Origin: Paraburkholderia kururiensis
Lineage (GTDB): Bacteria > Pseudomonadota > Gammaproteobacteria > Burkholderiales > Burkholderiaceae
NCBI RefSeq assembly: GCF_034424375.1
Contig: NZ_CP139965.1
Span: 6,138,001 to 6,202,000 of the forward strand
DNA length: 64,000 nt
Direction of reading: 5' to 3'
Below, piece by piece: positions 1 through 8,676 of the stretch; positions within the stretch are counted from its first letter, which is position 1; every line of letters begins with the position of its first letter. A program made the position numbers and the translations under genes. Under the pieces are notes generated by a model. The model saw only the letters and a list, made by a program, of their open reading frames with translations, did not search any database and was not told the origin of the DNA.

Positions 1-1130
1 TCCGCTTCGCCATGCGCGGCGCGGGCCCTTGCGACGGCCTCGGTCAGCGACGCGATGGTTTCGCGCGCATCGCCCACGACGGTCAGGTCCGCGCGTTTGG
101 CAATGGGCGCGCTCGCGTCCAGATTCACGGCGATCACGTGGCGACAGTCCTTGATGCCCTGCAAGTGCTGAACCGCGCCCGAAATGCCGAACGCGATGTA
201 GACGCTCGCCTGCACCGTCTTGCCCGTGGCGCCCACCTGCTTGTCGCGCGTGAAATGGCCGTTGTCCACGGCCACGCGGCTCGCGCCTATCGCTGCGCCC
301 AGCACACCCGCGAGCGCTTCGAACGCGGCGATGTCCGTCACGCCGTTGCCGGCGGAAACGATGAAGTCGGCTTCTTCGAGCGCGACCTGCGACGCATCGG
401 TTTCTTCGATGCCGAGATCGCGATAGCGCGCGGCTGCTGAAGCCGCCGCGTCGAAGCTGCCCAACTGCATGGCTTCGCCCGCTCCCACGAACGGCAAGCG
501 CGAATCGACGGCCCCCGGCGCGAGCAACACGACCTCGGGCACCGTGCGCTTGGCCACGGCCTGCTTCGCGTGCACGTAGACGCTCACGTGCGCCGCGTCG
601 ATCTCCACGACATGCGTGGCCACGCTCGCTCCCGCTTGCGCTGCGTAGCGGCGGCCCAGGTCGCCGTCGCCCGCGGCGTTGTCGGGCAGCAGGATATGCA
701 CGGGCGCGAACTGCGCCGCGCAGGCCGCGAGCGCCTGCACCTCGCTTTCGGGGGCGAACGTGCGGCGGTCGAAGGCCGCGAGTTCGATCACCTTGTCGGC
801 GCCCAACGCCGCCGCGTCTTCCTTCAGCTTGCCGAAGACCAGCAGCGCGACCTGCGTGTGCGCGTCGGCAATCAGGGCGGCGGCCGCCACCGCTTCGCGT
901 GCGTGCTCGTCGAGCGCGCCGCGGTCGCTATGCGCGACCACGAGAATCGTGCGTTGCGCGGGCTGCGCCGTGCGACGCGGCTTTGCGGCTGCGCGGCCGT
1001 GCAGGGACGTGACGGCGTTCGCGTCGAACGAACCCTGCGCGCTGCCCTCTTCGCCCAGCGTGATGCGTTTGAGACCGGCGGCCGTGACGACGAACGGCCG
1101 GCGCGGATCGATACGTTTGATCGTGTTCAT
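1..1130 (-). CDS. etfA: Electron transfer flavoprotein alpha subunit, betaine/dimethylglycine type (3' end outside window)
   Basis: The protein begins MNTIKRIDPRRPFVV and reads as an ETF alpha subunit. The N-terminal half (to about residue 210) has the nucleotide-fold segments of the ETF alpha/beta superfamily. The C-terminal half shows the FAD-binding signatures, including ADFIVSAGNGV and a GATGKTVQASVYIAFGISGAVQH-like stretch. The gene runs off the left edge, so the last residues and the partner subunit are missing. It starts 13 bases after dgcB ends and shares its strand. In Pseudomonas and Burkholderia the dgcA-dgcB-etf set passes electrons from dimethylglycine demethylation to the quinone pool. 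The ETF assignment is firm; the dedicated role is inferred from the operon. Confidence 0.9.
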   Translation of the reverse strand, partial: MNTIKRIDPRRPFVVTAAGLKRITLGEEGSAQGSFDANAVTSLHGRAAAKPRRTAQPAQRTILVVAHSDRGALDEHAREAVAAAALIADAHTQVALLVFGKLKEDAAALGADKVIELAAFDRRTFAPESEVQALAACAAQFAPVHILLPDNAAGDGDLGRRYAAQAGASVATHVVEIDAAHVSVYVHAKQAVAKRTVPEVVLLAPGAVDSRLPFVGAGEAMQLGSFDAAASAAARYRDLGIEETDASQVALEEADFIVSAGNGVTDIAAFEALAGVLGAAIGASRVAVDNGHFTRDKQVGATGKTVQASVYIAFGISGAVQHLQGIKDCRHVIAVNLDASAPIAKRADLTVVGDARETIASLTEAVARARAAHGEA

Positions 1131-1143
1131 GGCGCGGCTCCGT

Positions 1144-3084
1144 TCAATCCAGCGACGCGGCGACGAGTTCGGCCACGTCGAGCACTTCGGGCCTCGGGCC
1201 CACCACGCCTTCGAGCATCGCCGTGCAGTTCGGGCAGCCCACCGCGACCACCTCGGCGCCCACGGCGCGCGCGTCGGCGATGCGGATGTCGGGAATGCGC
1301 TGTTTGCCCGGAATGTCGGTGAGCGGCGCACCGCCTCCGCCGCCGCAGCAGCGGCCCTGCTTGCCGTGACGCTCCATCTCCACCACCTGAATGCCGATGG
1401 TCTTCAGGAGCTTGCGCGGTGCGTCCGTCTCGCCGTTGTAGCGGCCCAGATAACAGGGGTCGTGATACGTGATGCGACGGCTCGCCAGCGCCTCGGCAGC
1501 CTTCGGCGCGAGCTTGCCCGCCTCCACCAGTTGCGCGAGCAGCGTGGTGTGATGCAGCACTTCGTAGCGCGCGCCGAACGCGCGGTACTCGTTGCGCAGG
1601 CTGTGCATGACGTGCGGGTCCGCCGTGACGATGCGCCGGAACGTGAGCGTGGAAAGCGTCTGGATCATCGTGGCCGCGAGTTGCTGGAACGTCGCTTCGT
1701 CGCCGAGGCGCCGCGCGACATCGCCCGTATCGGTCTCGCCGGCGCCCAGCACCGCGTAGTTCACGCCCGCCTTGTTCAGCACCTTCACGAGCGCACGCAG
1801 CGTGCGCTGGTAGCGCATGTCGAATGCGCCTTCGCCGGCCACGAGCAGCACGTCCACGGGCTTGCCCGGTTGCGCGAGCGGCGCGTTCAGATCCACCGAC
1901 CAGTCGTAGCGCGCCGCGCGGTCATAGCCGCCCGCCGTGCCCGTCTCGCGCAGATTCGCGAGCACCTCCGGCCCCTTGCCGGGCACCTCGCCGTGCACGA
2001 GCGTCTGGTTGCGGCGCATGTCGACGATCGCGTCCACGTGCTCGATCAGCATGGGGCACTCGTGGACGCAGGCGCGGCACGTGGTGCACGACCAGATCGT
2101 GTCCGCTTCGATCAGGCTCGACACGATGGGACGCTGCGGCTCGCCGCCGTGACGGCCCACCGGAATGCCCGGCGTCGGGCTGCCGGCATAGGCCGAATCC
2201 GTGCCGCCCACCATGCCGGTCACGAGGTCCTGAATCAGTTTCTTCGGATTGAGCGGCTGGCCGGCGGCGAACGCCGGACACGCCGCTTCGCACTTGCCGC
2301 ACTGCACGCAGGCGTCGAAGCTCAGCAGCTGGTTCCAGCGGAATTCGACGGGCTTGCCCACGCCGTACTCGTTGTGATCGAGTGCCGGCGCCTTGAGCGC
2401 GGTGGGCGGCACGGCCTCGCGTGGCGTCGCTGTTTGTGCTGTTTGTGCTGTTTGTTCCGAAGCGAACCGCTCCTGGCGCGGATGAAACGCGAGATGCAGC
2501 AGCCCCGCGATGGCGTGCTTCATGGGACCGCCGCGCGCGGCGCCGAACGTCATCGCGAACGCGCCCGCTGCAATGAGCAGCGCAAAGAGTACGGCGAGCC
2601 CGCCCGACATCGCCCCGGCCGGCACCGCCACATAGAGCGCGAGCCCCAGCGCGAACGACCCGAGCAGCCACGGCAGCGTGTTCCAGGGCCCGCGCGAAAG
2701 CCGCGCGGGCACGCCCTTCGTGTCGTGACGGCGGCGCCACACGAACACGGCGCCCACCAGCATGACGAGCGCGCAGAGCAGGATCAGGCGGTCGAGCCAC
2801 GGCGAGTAAATGGCAAGCCCGTAATTGGCGAACACCAGCGCGAACGCCGCAATCGCGCCGCCCGCGGTGGCGATGTGGGTCTTCGCGATGTACGGGTCGC
2901 GCGCCACGACGTGATGCAGGTCGACGAAGTAGCGCTTCGGAATGGTCAGCAGGTGCGCGAAGCCGAACGCGCCCGCCGTCGTGGCGCGCCCGAGCTTCCA
3001 GTACGACGCGCGCTTCGCCACGGCGAACGCGAGGCCTGCCACCGAAACCCACAACAGCGCGGTGATGAGAAACGCCGGGCTCAT
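1144..3084 (-). CDS. dgcB: Dimethylglycine demethylation protein DgcB (membrane Fe-S oxidoreductase)
   Basis: A 646-residue protein. Hydrophobic membrane segments fill roughly the first 190 residues. Two ferredoxin-type clusters follow (CVQCGKCEAACP near 265 and CTTCRACVHECP near 335), then a C-terminal CCG-type heterodisulfide-reductase-like region with CCGGGGG near 590. This layout matches DgcB, which takes electrons from DgcA/ETF to the membrane. The ATG at 3084 is chosen because AAGGA lies nine bases upstream; a TTG 18 bases further out lacks a spaced ribosome site. It starts two bases after dgcA ends, so the two are probably translated together. A short low-complexity QTA repeat separates the membrane part from the first Fe-S domain. 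Confidence 0.92.
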   Translation of the reverse strand: MSPAFLITALLWVSVAGLAFAVAKRASYWKLGRATTAGAFGFAHLLTIPKRYFVDLHHVVARDPYIAKTHIATAGGAIAAFALVFANYGLAIYSPWLDRLILLCALVMLVGAVFVWRRRHDTKGVPARLSRGPWNTLPWLLGSFALGLALYVAVPAGAMSGGLAVLFALLIAAGAFAMTFGAARGGPMKHAIAGLLHLAFHPRQERFASEQTAQTAQTATPREAVPPTALKAPALDHNEYGVGKPVEFRWNQLLSFDACVQCGKCEAACPAFAAGQPLNPKKLIQDLVTGMVGGTDSAYAGSPTPGIPVGRHGGEPQRPIVSSLIEADTIWSCTTCRACVHECPMLIEHVDAIVDMRRNQTLVHGEVPGKGPEVLANLRETGTAGGYDRAARYDWSVDLNAPLAQPGKPVDVLLVAGEGAFDMRYQRTLRALVKVLNKAGVNYAVLGAGETDTGDVARRLGDEATFQQLAATMIQTLSTLTFRRIVTADPHVMHSLRNEYRAFGARYEVLHHTTLLAQLVEAGKLAPKAAEALASRRITYHDPCYLGRYNGETDAPRKLLKTIGIQVVEMERHGKQGRCCGGGGGAPLTDIPGKQRIPDIRIADARAVGAEVVAVGCPNCTAMLEGVVGPRPEVLDVAELVAASLD

Positions 3085-3086
3085 GG

Positions 3087-5150
3087 CTAGAAGTCCTTGC
3101 AAAGACGCAGCGCGTCGTAGATGGCGCCGTGAATGTTGTGCATGGAGATGCAGTCGCCCACGCGGAACAGCAGGAAACGGCCGTTGCCGAGTTCTTCGGC
3201 AAGCGACGGCTGCGGCTCCGCGGCAAAGAGCTTGTGCACGTCCACCTGGCCGCGATTCACGGACTCGGGCTTGAGCTTCCAGTAGAGCGCATCGTTGGGC
3301 GTGACGCCGTTTTCGATCACGACCTGGTCGACCGCGCGCTCTTCCTGTTCCTCGGTGTACTCGTTGCGGATCACGGCGATCTTCTTGCCGTTCTCCTCAT
3401 AGACGCGATCGAGCCAGTAATTCGGCGTGTGGATCACGCCCTGCGCGTAGAGCCGGCGATAGAAGATGGGGAACGTGGTGCCGCCTACGTCGTCGGCTAC
3501 CTTCACGTCGGGCGTCACGATCTCCACCTTCGCGCCGCGGCTCGCGATGAAGTCGGCCACGCCGGCGCCCGCATGCGTGCTCACGCCGTCGTAGACCAGC
3601 ACGTTCTGCATGGGCTGCACCTTGCCCGAGAGAATGTCCCACGCGCTCACGGCGAGCCCTTCGGCCACGCCCCATGCGGGCACCTGCTGCGTGAAGCTCG
3701 CGCCGCCCGTGGCCAGCACGACGATGTCGGGCTTCTCGGCCATGATGGTTTTCTCGTCGGCCGCCACGCCCAGGCGCCGGTCCACGCCGAGGCGCTTCGT
3801 TTCCATGTCGAACCAGCGCACGATGCCGGCCATCTGTTCGCGCTGCGGCGCCTTCGCGGCGAGCAGAATCTGGCCGCCCACGGCGTCGCCCTTTTCGAAC
3901 AGCACCACGTCGTGGCCGCGCGAACGCGCCACGCGCGCCGCTTCGAGTCCGGCCGGCCCCGCGCCCACCACCACTACCTTGCGGCGCGGTCCGCGCGTTT
4001 TTTCGATGACGTGCGGCATGGTGGCCTCGCGCGAGGTCGCCGCGTTCTGCACGCAGAGCACGTCGAGGCCGTTGTACTGGCGGTCGATGCAGTAATTCGC
4101 GCCCACGCACTGCTTGATCTCGTCTTCGCGTCCGTCGCGAATCTTGATGACCATGTGCGGGTCGGCAATCTGGGCGCGCGTCATGCCGACGAGGTCAATC
4201 ATGCCCGTGGCGAGCAGGCGTTCGGCCTGACCCGCGTCGCGAATGCTCTGCGCGTGCATGACGGGCAGCTTCACCGCCGACTTGATGCCCGCCGCAAGAT
4301 GCACGAACGGCTCCGGCGGCAGCGCCATGGGCGGCATGCAGTTGGCGAGCGTGTTGTGCGTGTCCGCGCCCGAACCGATCACGCCGACGTAGTCGATCAG
4401 CCCCGTTTCGGCCATCGCCTGGGCGATCTCTTTCAACTGCTCGTGGTCGAGACCGTCTTCGTGGAACTCGTCGCCGCACATGCGCAGGCCCACGCAGAAG
4501 TCGCGACCCACGGCCTCGCGCACGGCCTTCAGCACTTCGATGCCGAAGCGCAGCCGGTTCTGCAGGCTGCCGCCCCACTCGTCCGTACGGAAGTTCGTGC
4601 GCGGGCTCCAGAACTGATCGATGAGATGCTGGTGAGCCGCGGAGATTTCGATGCCGTCCATGCCGGCCTGCTGCACGCGCTTCGCGGCGGTGGCGAAGTC
4701 GCCGATGATGCGGCGGATTTCCTCCACCTCGATGATCTTCGCGTTGCCGCGGTGCACGGGCTCGCGCACGCCCGAAGGCGACATCAGATGCGGCCAGTGC
4801 TCGCCGTGAAACGCCGAGCGGCGGCCCATGTGCGTGGCCTGGATCATGATCTTCGCGCCGTGCCGATGCATGGCTTCGGCGAGCCGGCCGAGCGGATCGA
4901 TCACGCGGTCTGTCGCGAGGTTGACGGACTTCCACCATCCTTGCGGGCTGTCGATGGAAACCGGGCTCGACCCGCCGCACACGGCAAGCCCCACACCGCC
5001 CCTCGCCTTCTCCTCGTAGTAACGGATATAGCGGTCGCCGGGCAGCCCGCCGGGCTCGGCATAAACTTCCGCGTGCGCCGTGCTGACGATGCGGTTGCGC
5101 AGCGTGAGCTGGTTCAGCGTGAGCGGTTTGAACAGGTTGGGGTAACGCAT
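3087..5150 (-). CDS. dgcA: Dimethylglycine demethylation protein DgcA (FMN/FAD, Fe-S oxidoreductase)
   Basis: A 687-residue old-yellow-enzyme-type oxidoreductase. The N-terminal 370 residues form the FMN TIM barrel (start MRYPNLFKPLTL). A four-cysteine Fe-S segment follows (CVGANYCIDRQYNGLDVLC). Next comes a Rossmann FAD/NAD domain with VVVGAGPAGLEAARVA near 395. This is the 2,4-dienoyl-CoA reductase/trimethylamine dehydrogenase architecture. The operon (DUF5943, dipeptidase, glyA, dgcB, etf) identifies it as DgcA, which oxidatively demethylates dimethylglycine to sarcosine and formaldehyde. The ATG at 5150 has GAGG nine bases upstream; a TTG at 5159 sits too close to that site. Confidence 0.92.
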   Translation of the reverse strand: MRYPNLFKPLTLNQLTLRNRIVSTAHAEVYAEPGGLPGDRYIRYYEEKARGGVGLAVCGGSSPVSIDSPQGWWKSVNLATDRVIDPLGRLAEAMHRHGAKIMIQATHMGRRSAFHGEHWPHLMSPSGVREPVHRGNAKIIEVEEIRRIIGDFATAAKRVQQAGMDGIEISAAHQHLIDQFWSPRTNFRTDEWGGSLQNRLRFGIEVLKAVREAVGRDFCVGLRMCGDEFHEDGLDHEQLKEIAQAMAETGLIDYVGVIGSGADTHNTLANCMPPMALPPEPFVHLAAGIKSAVKLPVMHAQSIRDAGQAERLLATGMIDLVGMTRAQIADPHMVIKIRDGREDEIKQCVGANYCIDRQYNGLDVLCVQNAATSREATMPHVIEKTRGPRRKVVVVGAGPAGLEAARVARSRGHDVVLFEKGDAVGGQILLAAKAPQREQMAGIVRWFDMETKRLGVDRRLGVAADEKTIMAEKPDIVVLATGGASFTQQVPAWGVAEGLAVSAWDILSGKVQPMQNVLVYDGVSTHAGAGVADFIASRGAKVEIVTPDVKVADDVGGTTFPIFYRRLYAQGVIHTPNYWLDRVYEENGKKIAVIRNEYTEEQEERAVDQVVIENGVTPNDALYWKLKPESVNRGQVDVHKLFAAEPQPSLAEELGNGRFLLFRVGDCISMHNIHGAIYDALRLCKDF

Positions 5151-5225
5151 CGCAGACAACCTCGGGCGTGGGTGTGGGGTTTAGTCGATGTGGGCTGCGC
5201 CCGGTGCAAAGCCGGTGCGGATCGT

Positions 5226-5759
5226 TCAGCTGGCGAGCGGCGACACTTCGAACACGCAGTGGTCGTGCCCTTCGGCCGCGCACTGCACTTCCTTCGACTG
5301 GGCACGCGGCGCGTGGCCGCTGGCGCCGCTCGTGTCATTGACCCAGTCCATCGCGCCCGCGAACCAGCCGGCGAACATGTAGCAGAGCTTGCCCTCTTTG
5401 CCGGGCTGCGCGAGCACGAACGACGAGTGGCGCAGCTCAATGTGTGCGCGTGCACTGGCAGGGTCCGCCTCGACGATGCGGAACAGGCCCCAGCCGCGCT
5501 GCGACAGACGCTTCAGGTAATGCTCGAACACCGCCATGCCGCTGATGCCGTGCTGCTTCGCTTCCTTGTCGCACCAGTGGTACGCCGACTTGTAGCCGGC
5601 CTGGTACAGGATGCCGGCGTAGGCCTCGCGGCCCAGCGCCTCTTCCACAGCAGTGTGGTTGTTCGTGAAGAAATGACGCGGCACGTACAGCATGGGCAGC
5701 GCGTCGGTGGTCCAGACGCCGGTTTCGGCATCGACGTCGATGGGCAGTTGCGGTTGCAT
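5226..5759 (-). CDS. DUF5943-type protein of the dimethylglycine operon
   Basis: A 177-residue soluble protein with no signal peptide. Its C-terminal end (CAAEGHDHCVFEVSPL) resembles the Cys-containing tail of V4R (4-vinyl reductase-like) domains, and the whole matches the DUF5943 family found just upstream of dgcA in Pseudomonas (PA5397 position). It lies 75 bases before dgcA in the same direction with GGAG eight bases before its ATG. I know of no biochemical function. The V4R-like fold suggests binding of a small hydrophobic ligand or a metal (two Cys and a His in the tail). Family placement is fairly sure; the role is not known. Confidence 0.75.
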   Translation of the reverse strand: MQPQLPIDVDAETGVWTTDALPMLYVPRHFFTNNHTAVEEALGREAYAGILYQAGYKSAYHWCDKEAKQHGISGMAVFEHYLKRLSQRGWGLFRIVEADPASARAHIELRHSSFVLAQPGKEGKLCYMFAGWFAGAMDWVNDTSGASGHAPRAQSKEVQCAAEGHDHCVFEVSPLAS

Positions 5760-5872
5760 CGCGAAAGCTCCGTGGGTGAGCGTGAGGTTCGTTGGCTTGT
5801 GATGAATCGTTACGGATGACTATGTATTCGCGTCGGCGTGGTCACGCTTCGAGACTCGACATGCTCGAAGCC

Positions 5873-6844
5873 TCATGCGCCCCACACGTCGCGGAACACG
5901 CGCACCCAGTTCTCGCCCATGATCTTGCGGATGCGCGTCTCGCTCCAGCCCGCGCGCTCCATCGCCTGCGTGAGGTTGGGGAACTCGCCGATGGTGCGAA
6001 TGCCTTCGGGGTTCACCACCTTGCCGAAGTTCGTGAGGCGGCGGTAGCGGCCCTTGTCGTGTGTAAGCCAGTCGAAGAAGTCCACGCTGTAGCCCTGCGT
6101 GAAGTCCGTGCCGATGCCCACCGCGTCTTCGCCGATCAGGTTCACGACGTAATCGATCGCTTCGATGTAGTCGTCGATGGTGGCGTCGATGCCGCGCTTG
6201 AGGAACGGCGCGAACATCGTCACGCCCACGAAGCCGCCTGCGTCCGCGATTTCCTTCAACTGTTCGTCGGACTTGTTGCGCGGATGCTCTTTCAGCCCCG
6301 AAGGCAGACAGTGCGAATAGCAGACCGGCTTCTTCGAAAACGCGATGGCTTCCGACGACGTGTTGCTGCCCACGTGCGAGAGATCGACCATGATGCCCAC
6401 ACGGTTCATCTCCGTAATGACCTCGCGGCCGAAGTCGGAGAGCCCGCCGTCGCGCTCGTAGCAGCCGGTGCCCACGAGGTTCTGCGTGTTATAGCAAAGC
6501 TGCACCACGCGCACGCCCATGTCGGCGAACGCTTCGATGTAGCCGAGGTTGTCTTCGAACGCATGCGCGTTCTGGAAGCCGAGAATCACGCCCGTGCGGT
6601 TCTCCTTCTTCGCGCGCGCAATGTCTTCGGTCGTGCGCACGAGCGTGAGCAGTTCGCTGTTCGCGCGAATCTGCTGCTTCATGAGCGCGATGTTGTCCAC
6701 GGTCTTCGCGAAGCTTTCCCACACCGACACCGTGCAGTTCGCCGCCGTGATGCCGCCTTTTCTCATGTCTTCGAACACCGAACGGTCGAACTTCGAGATG
6801 TTCAGGCCGTCGATGATGATGCTGTTCTCGTGCAGGGTGCTCAT
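5873..6844 (-). CDS. Membrane dipeptidase family (renal dipeptidase-like, M19)
   Basis: A 323-residue zinc peptidase-like protein starting MSTLHENSIIIDGL. Family signatures are visible: DGLN near the start, VDLSHVGSNTSSEAIAFSKKPVCYSH in the middle as the metal-binding region, and GIGTDF near residue 245. The GGAG seven bases upstream fixes the ATG at 6844; in-frame codons further out belong to the spacer after glyA. It shares strand and operon with the dgc genes, as in Pseudomonas (PA5396). The substrate in betaine catabolism is unknown. It may hydrolyse a dipeptide or an N-methylated amino acid derivative. The usual DG(H/N)ND motif is altered (DGLNIS), so the metal site may be non-standard. 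Confidence 0.82.
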   Translation of the reverse strand: MSTLHENSIIIDGLNISKFDRSVFEDMRKGGITAANCTVSVWESFAKTVDNIALMKQQIRANSELLTLVRTTEDIARAKKENRTGVILGFQNAHAFEDNLGYIEAFADMGVRVVQLCYNTQNLVGTGCYERDGGLSDFGREVITEMNRVGIMVDLSHVGSNTSSEAIAFSKKPVCYSHCLPSGLKEHPRNKSDEQLKEIADAGGFVGVTMFAPFLKRGIDATIDDYIEAIDYVVNLIGEDAVGIGTDFTQGYSVDFFDWLTHDKGRYRRLTNFGKVVNPEGIRTIGEFPNLTQAMERAGWSETRIRKIMGENWVRVFRDVWGA

Positions 6845-6866
6845 GCCGTCACTCCGTGGTTCGGGT

Positions 6867-8141
6867 TCAGTAGATCGGAAAGCGCTCGCACAGCGCGAAG
6901 ATTTCGCGGCGTACGCGTTGCTCGGTAGGCGCATGGCCTTCGGGGTGCTCGCGCAGCGCGTCGAACACGTCGAGAATGAGGCGCCCGATCTCGCGGAACT
7001 CCGCCACGCCGAAGCCGCGTGTGGTGCCGGCCGGCGTGCCGAGGCGAATGCCCGAGGTGACCGTGGGCTTCTCGGTGTCGAACGGAATGCCGTTCTTGTT
7101 GCAGGTGATGCCCGCGCGTTCCAGTGCCTGCTCTACCTGCGTGCCCTTGAGGCCCTTCGGACGCAGATCGACGAGCAGCAGATGGTTGTCCGTGCCGCCC
7201 GTGACGAGGTCCACGCCGCCTTCTTTCAGCACCTCGCCCAGCGCCTGCGCATTGGCGAGCACGCTGTCGATGTAGGTCTTGAAGTCCGCATGCAGCGCTT
7301 CGCCGAAGGCCGCGGCCTTGCCTGCGATCACGTGCATGAGCGGGCCGCCTTGCAGGCCCGGGAACACCGCGGAGTTGATCTTCTTCGCGATGTCTTCGTC
7401 GTTCGTCAGCACGAAGCCGCCGCGCGGACCGCGCAGCGTCTTGTGCGTGGTGGAAGTCACCACGTGCGCGTGGCCGACGGGACTCAGGTGACGCCCCGCG
7501 GCAATGATGCCCGCGATGTGTGCCATGTCCACCATCAGCTTCGCGCCCACGCTGTCGGCAATCGCGCGAAAGCGCGCGAAGTCGAGCACGCGCGGATACG
7601 CGGAGAAGCCCGCGATGATGAGCGTCGGCTTGTGTTCGTGCGCGAGCTTTTCCACCTGGTCGTAGTCGATGCGCAGCGTCTCGCGATCCACGCCGTACTG
7701 CACGGCGTTGAACCACTTGCCCGAGAGCGCGGGCTTCGCGCCATGCGTGAGGTGGCCGCCTGCATCCAGCGACATGCCCAGCACCGTGTCGCCCGGCTTC
7801 GCGAGCGCGAGCATCACGGCGCCGTTGGCCTGCGCACCCGAGTGCGGCTGCACGTTCGCATAGCCCGCGTTGAAGAGCGTCTTGATGCGATCGATGGCGA
7901 GCGCTTCGACCTCATCCACATATTCGCAACCGCCGTAGTAACGCTTGCCCGGATAGCCTTCCGCGTACTTGTTGGTCAGCACGGAACCCTGCGCTTCCAG
8001 CACGGCGCGCGAAACGATGTTTTCCGAAGCGATCAGTTCGACCTGCGACTGCTGCCGCTCGAGTTCCTTCAGCACCGCGCTGCGCACGGGCGCGTCGCGT
8101 TCGGCGAGGGTCTGCGTAAAGAAAGGGTTGGCGTTCGACAT
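6867..8141 (-). CDS. glyA: Serine hydroxymethyltransferase
   Basis: A 424-residue PLP enzyme of typical length. It shows ELIASENIVSRAVLEAQGS at the start, the YAEGYPGKRYYGGCEYVD block, and the PLP lysine region VVTSTTHKTLRGPRGG near residue 230. It interconverts glycine and serine with tetrahydrofolate. As the distal end of betaine demethylation, it would turn glycine into serine using one-carbon units from the methyl groups. It is probably a second, catabolic glyA (the Pseudomonas glyA1 position) beside a housekeeping copy elsewhere, though that copy is not visible here. The ATG at 8141 has GGA six bases upstream. A 535-base region separates it from the divergent regulator. Confidence 0.95.
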   Translation of the reverse strand: MSNANPFFTQTLAERDAPVRSAVLKELERQQSQVELIASENIVSRAVLEAQGSVLTNKYAEGYPGKRYYGGCEYVDEVEALAIDRIKTLFNAGYANVQPHSGAQANGAVMLALAKPGDTVLGMSLDAGGHLTHGAKPALSGKWFNAVQYGVDRETLRIDYDQVEKLAHEHKPTLIIAGFSAYPRVLDFARFRAIADSVGAKLMVDMAHIAGIIAAGRHLSPVGHAHVVTSTTHKTLRGPRGGFVLTNDEDIAKKINSAVFPGLQGGPLMHVIAGKAAAFGEALHADFKTYIDSVLANAQALGEVLKEGGVDLVTGGTDNHLLLVDLRPKGLKGTQVEQALERAGITCNKNGIPFDTEKPTVTSGIRLGTPAGTTRGFGVAEFREIGRLILDVFDALREHPEGHAPTEQRVRREIFALCERFPIY

Positions 8142-8676
8142 GGGGCGTCCGTTGGTCAGGAAAAGCAGCGTATTCAGGCATGCGAAGCGCAGCGCGCTGA
8201 CGTTGCCGCATCGTGTTGCTGGTTGCCGTGGCCCGCCAGTACAGGACTTGCAGCTCAGGGCGATCGACGGCTCTATTCTTGTCTTTCGCCTTTTGCGCCA
8301 ATTGATGAATTCAGACGCGTTCTTTTCCATTTCCGCCATGCGAGTCCGTTTTGGACAAGTCGGCTTTCGGGCGCCGGAAAAATCGGGGCGGAGGGCGAAT
8401 GCTGCTTCGCAGCGCAAACACCCTCTGCGAGCACCGCTTGCGTGCGGCGTGCGCCCGCCGGCGGTGCCGGGACCGCACAGTGCAGGTGCACAGCACGACC
8501 GTGCGAATGCCCGATAAGTGGAATGAATAAGGGTTTGGCCGGGCTTTCGCCAGCGTTTGGCCAGGGTTACAACGTATGGCACGCTTGTTGCCATCAACAC
8601 GAGAATAAATGCGGCCGTGCCCCACCGGCCGTCACGCCGTAGAGCCGAAGTTAGAGAGTCGAAGGAACATCGCACC
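8142..8676. promoter_or_regulatory. Divergent promoter region glyA / GbdR-like regulator
   Basis: No gene is convincing in these 535 bases. Near the regulator there is a direct repeat GTTTGGCC at 8533-8540 and 8555-8562, exactly 22 bases apart (two helical turns). Just after it is a perfect inverted repeat ATGGCA-N7-TGCCAT at 8576-8594. Both are what an AraC-family regulator site can look like, so autoregulation or control of glyA and dgc by the adjacent regulator is plausible. The glyA-proximal part is GC-rich with stretches of low complexity. I do not see the conserved glycine-riboswitch core. Confidence 0.5.

Noticed and set aside
679..3090. Very long plus-strand frames opposite dgcB and dgcA (and similar ones opposite many genes)
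   Set aside because: They are Arg/His/Ala-rich shadows caused by high GC at third positions and lack any recognisable domain or ribosome site.
8142..8676. Glycine riboswitch ahead of glyA
   Set aside because: The conserved core words of the glycine aptamer are not present on the minus strand; the GC-rich hairpins there do not follow its layout.
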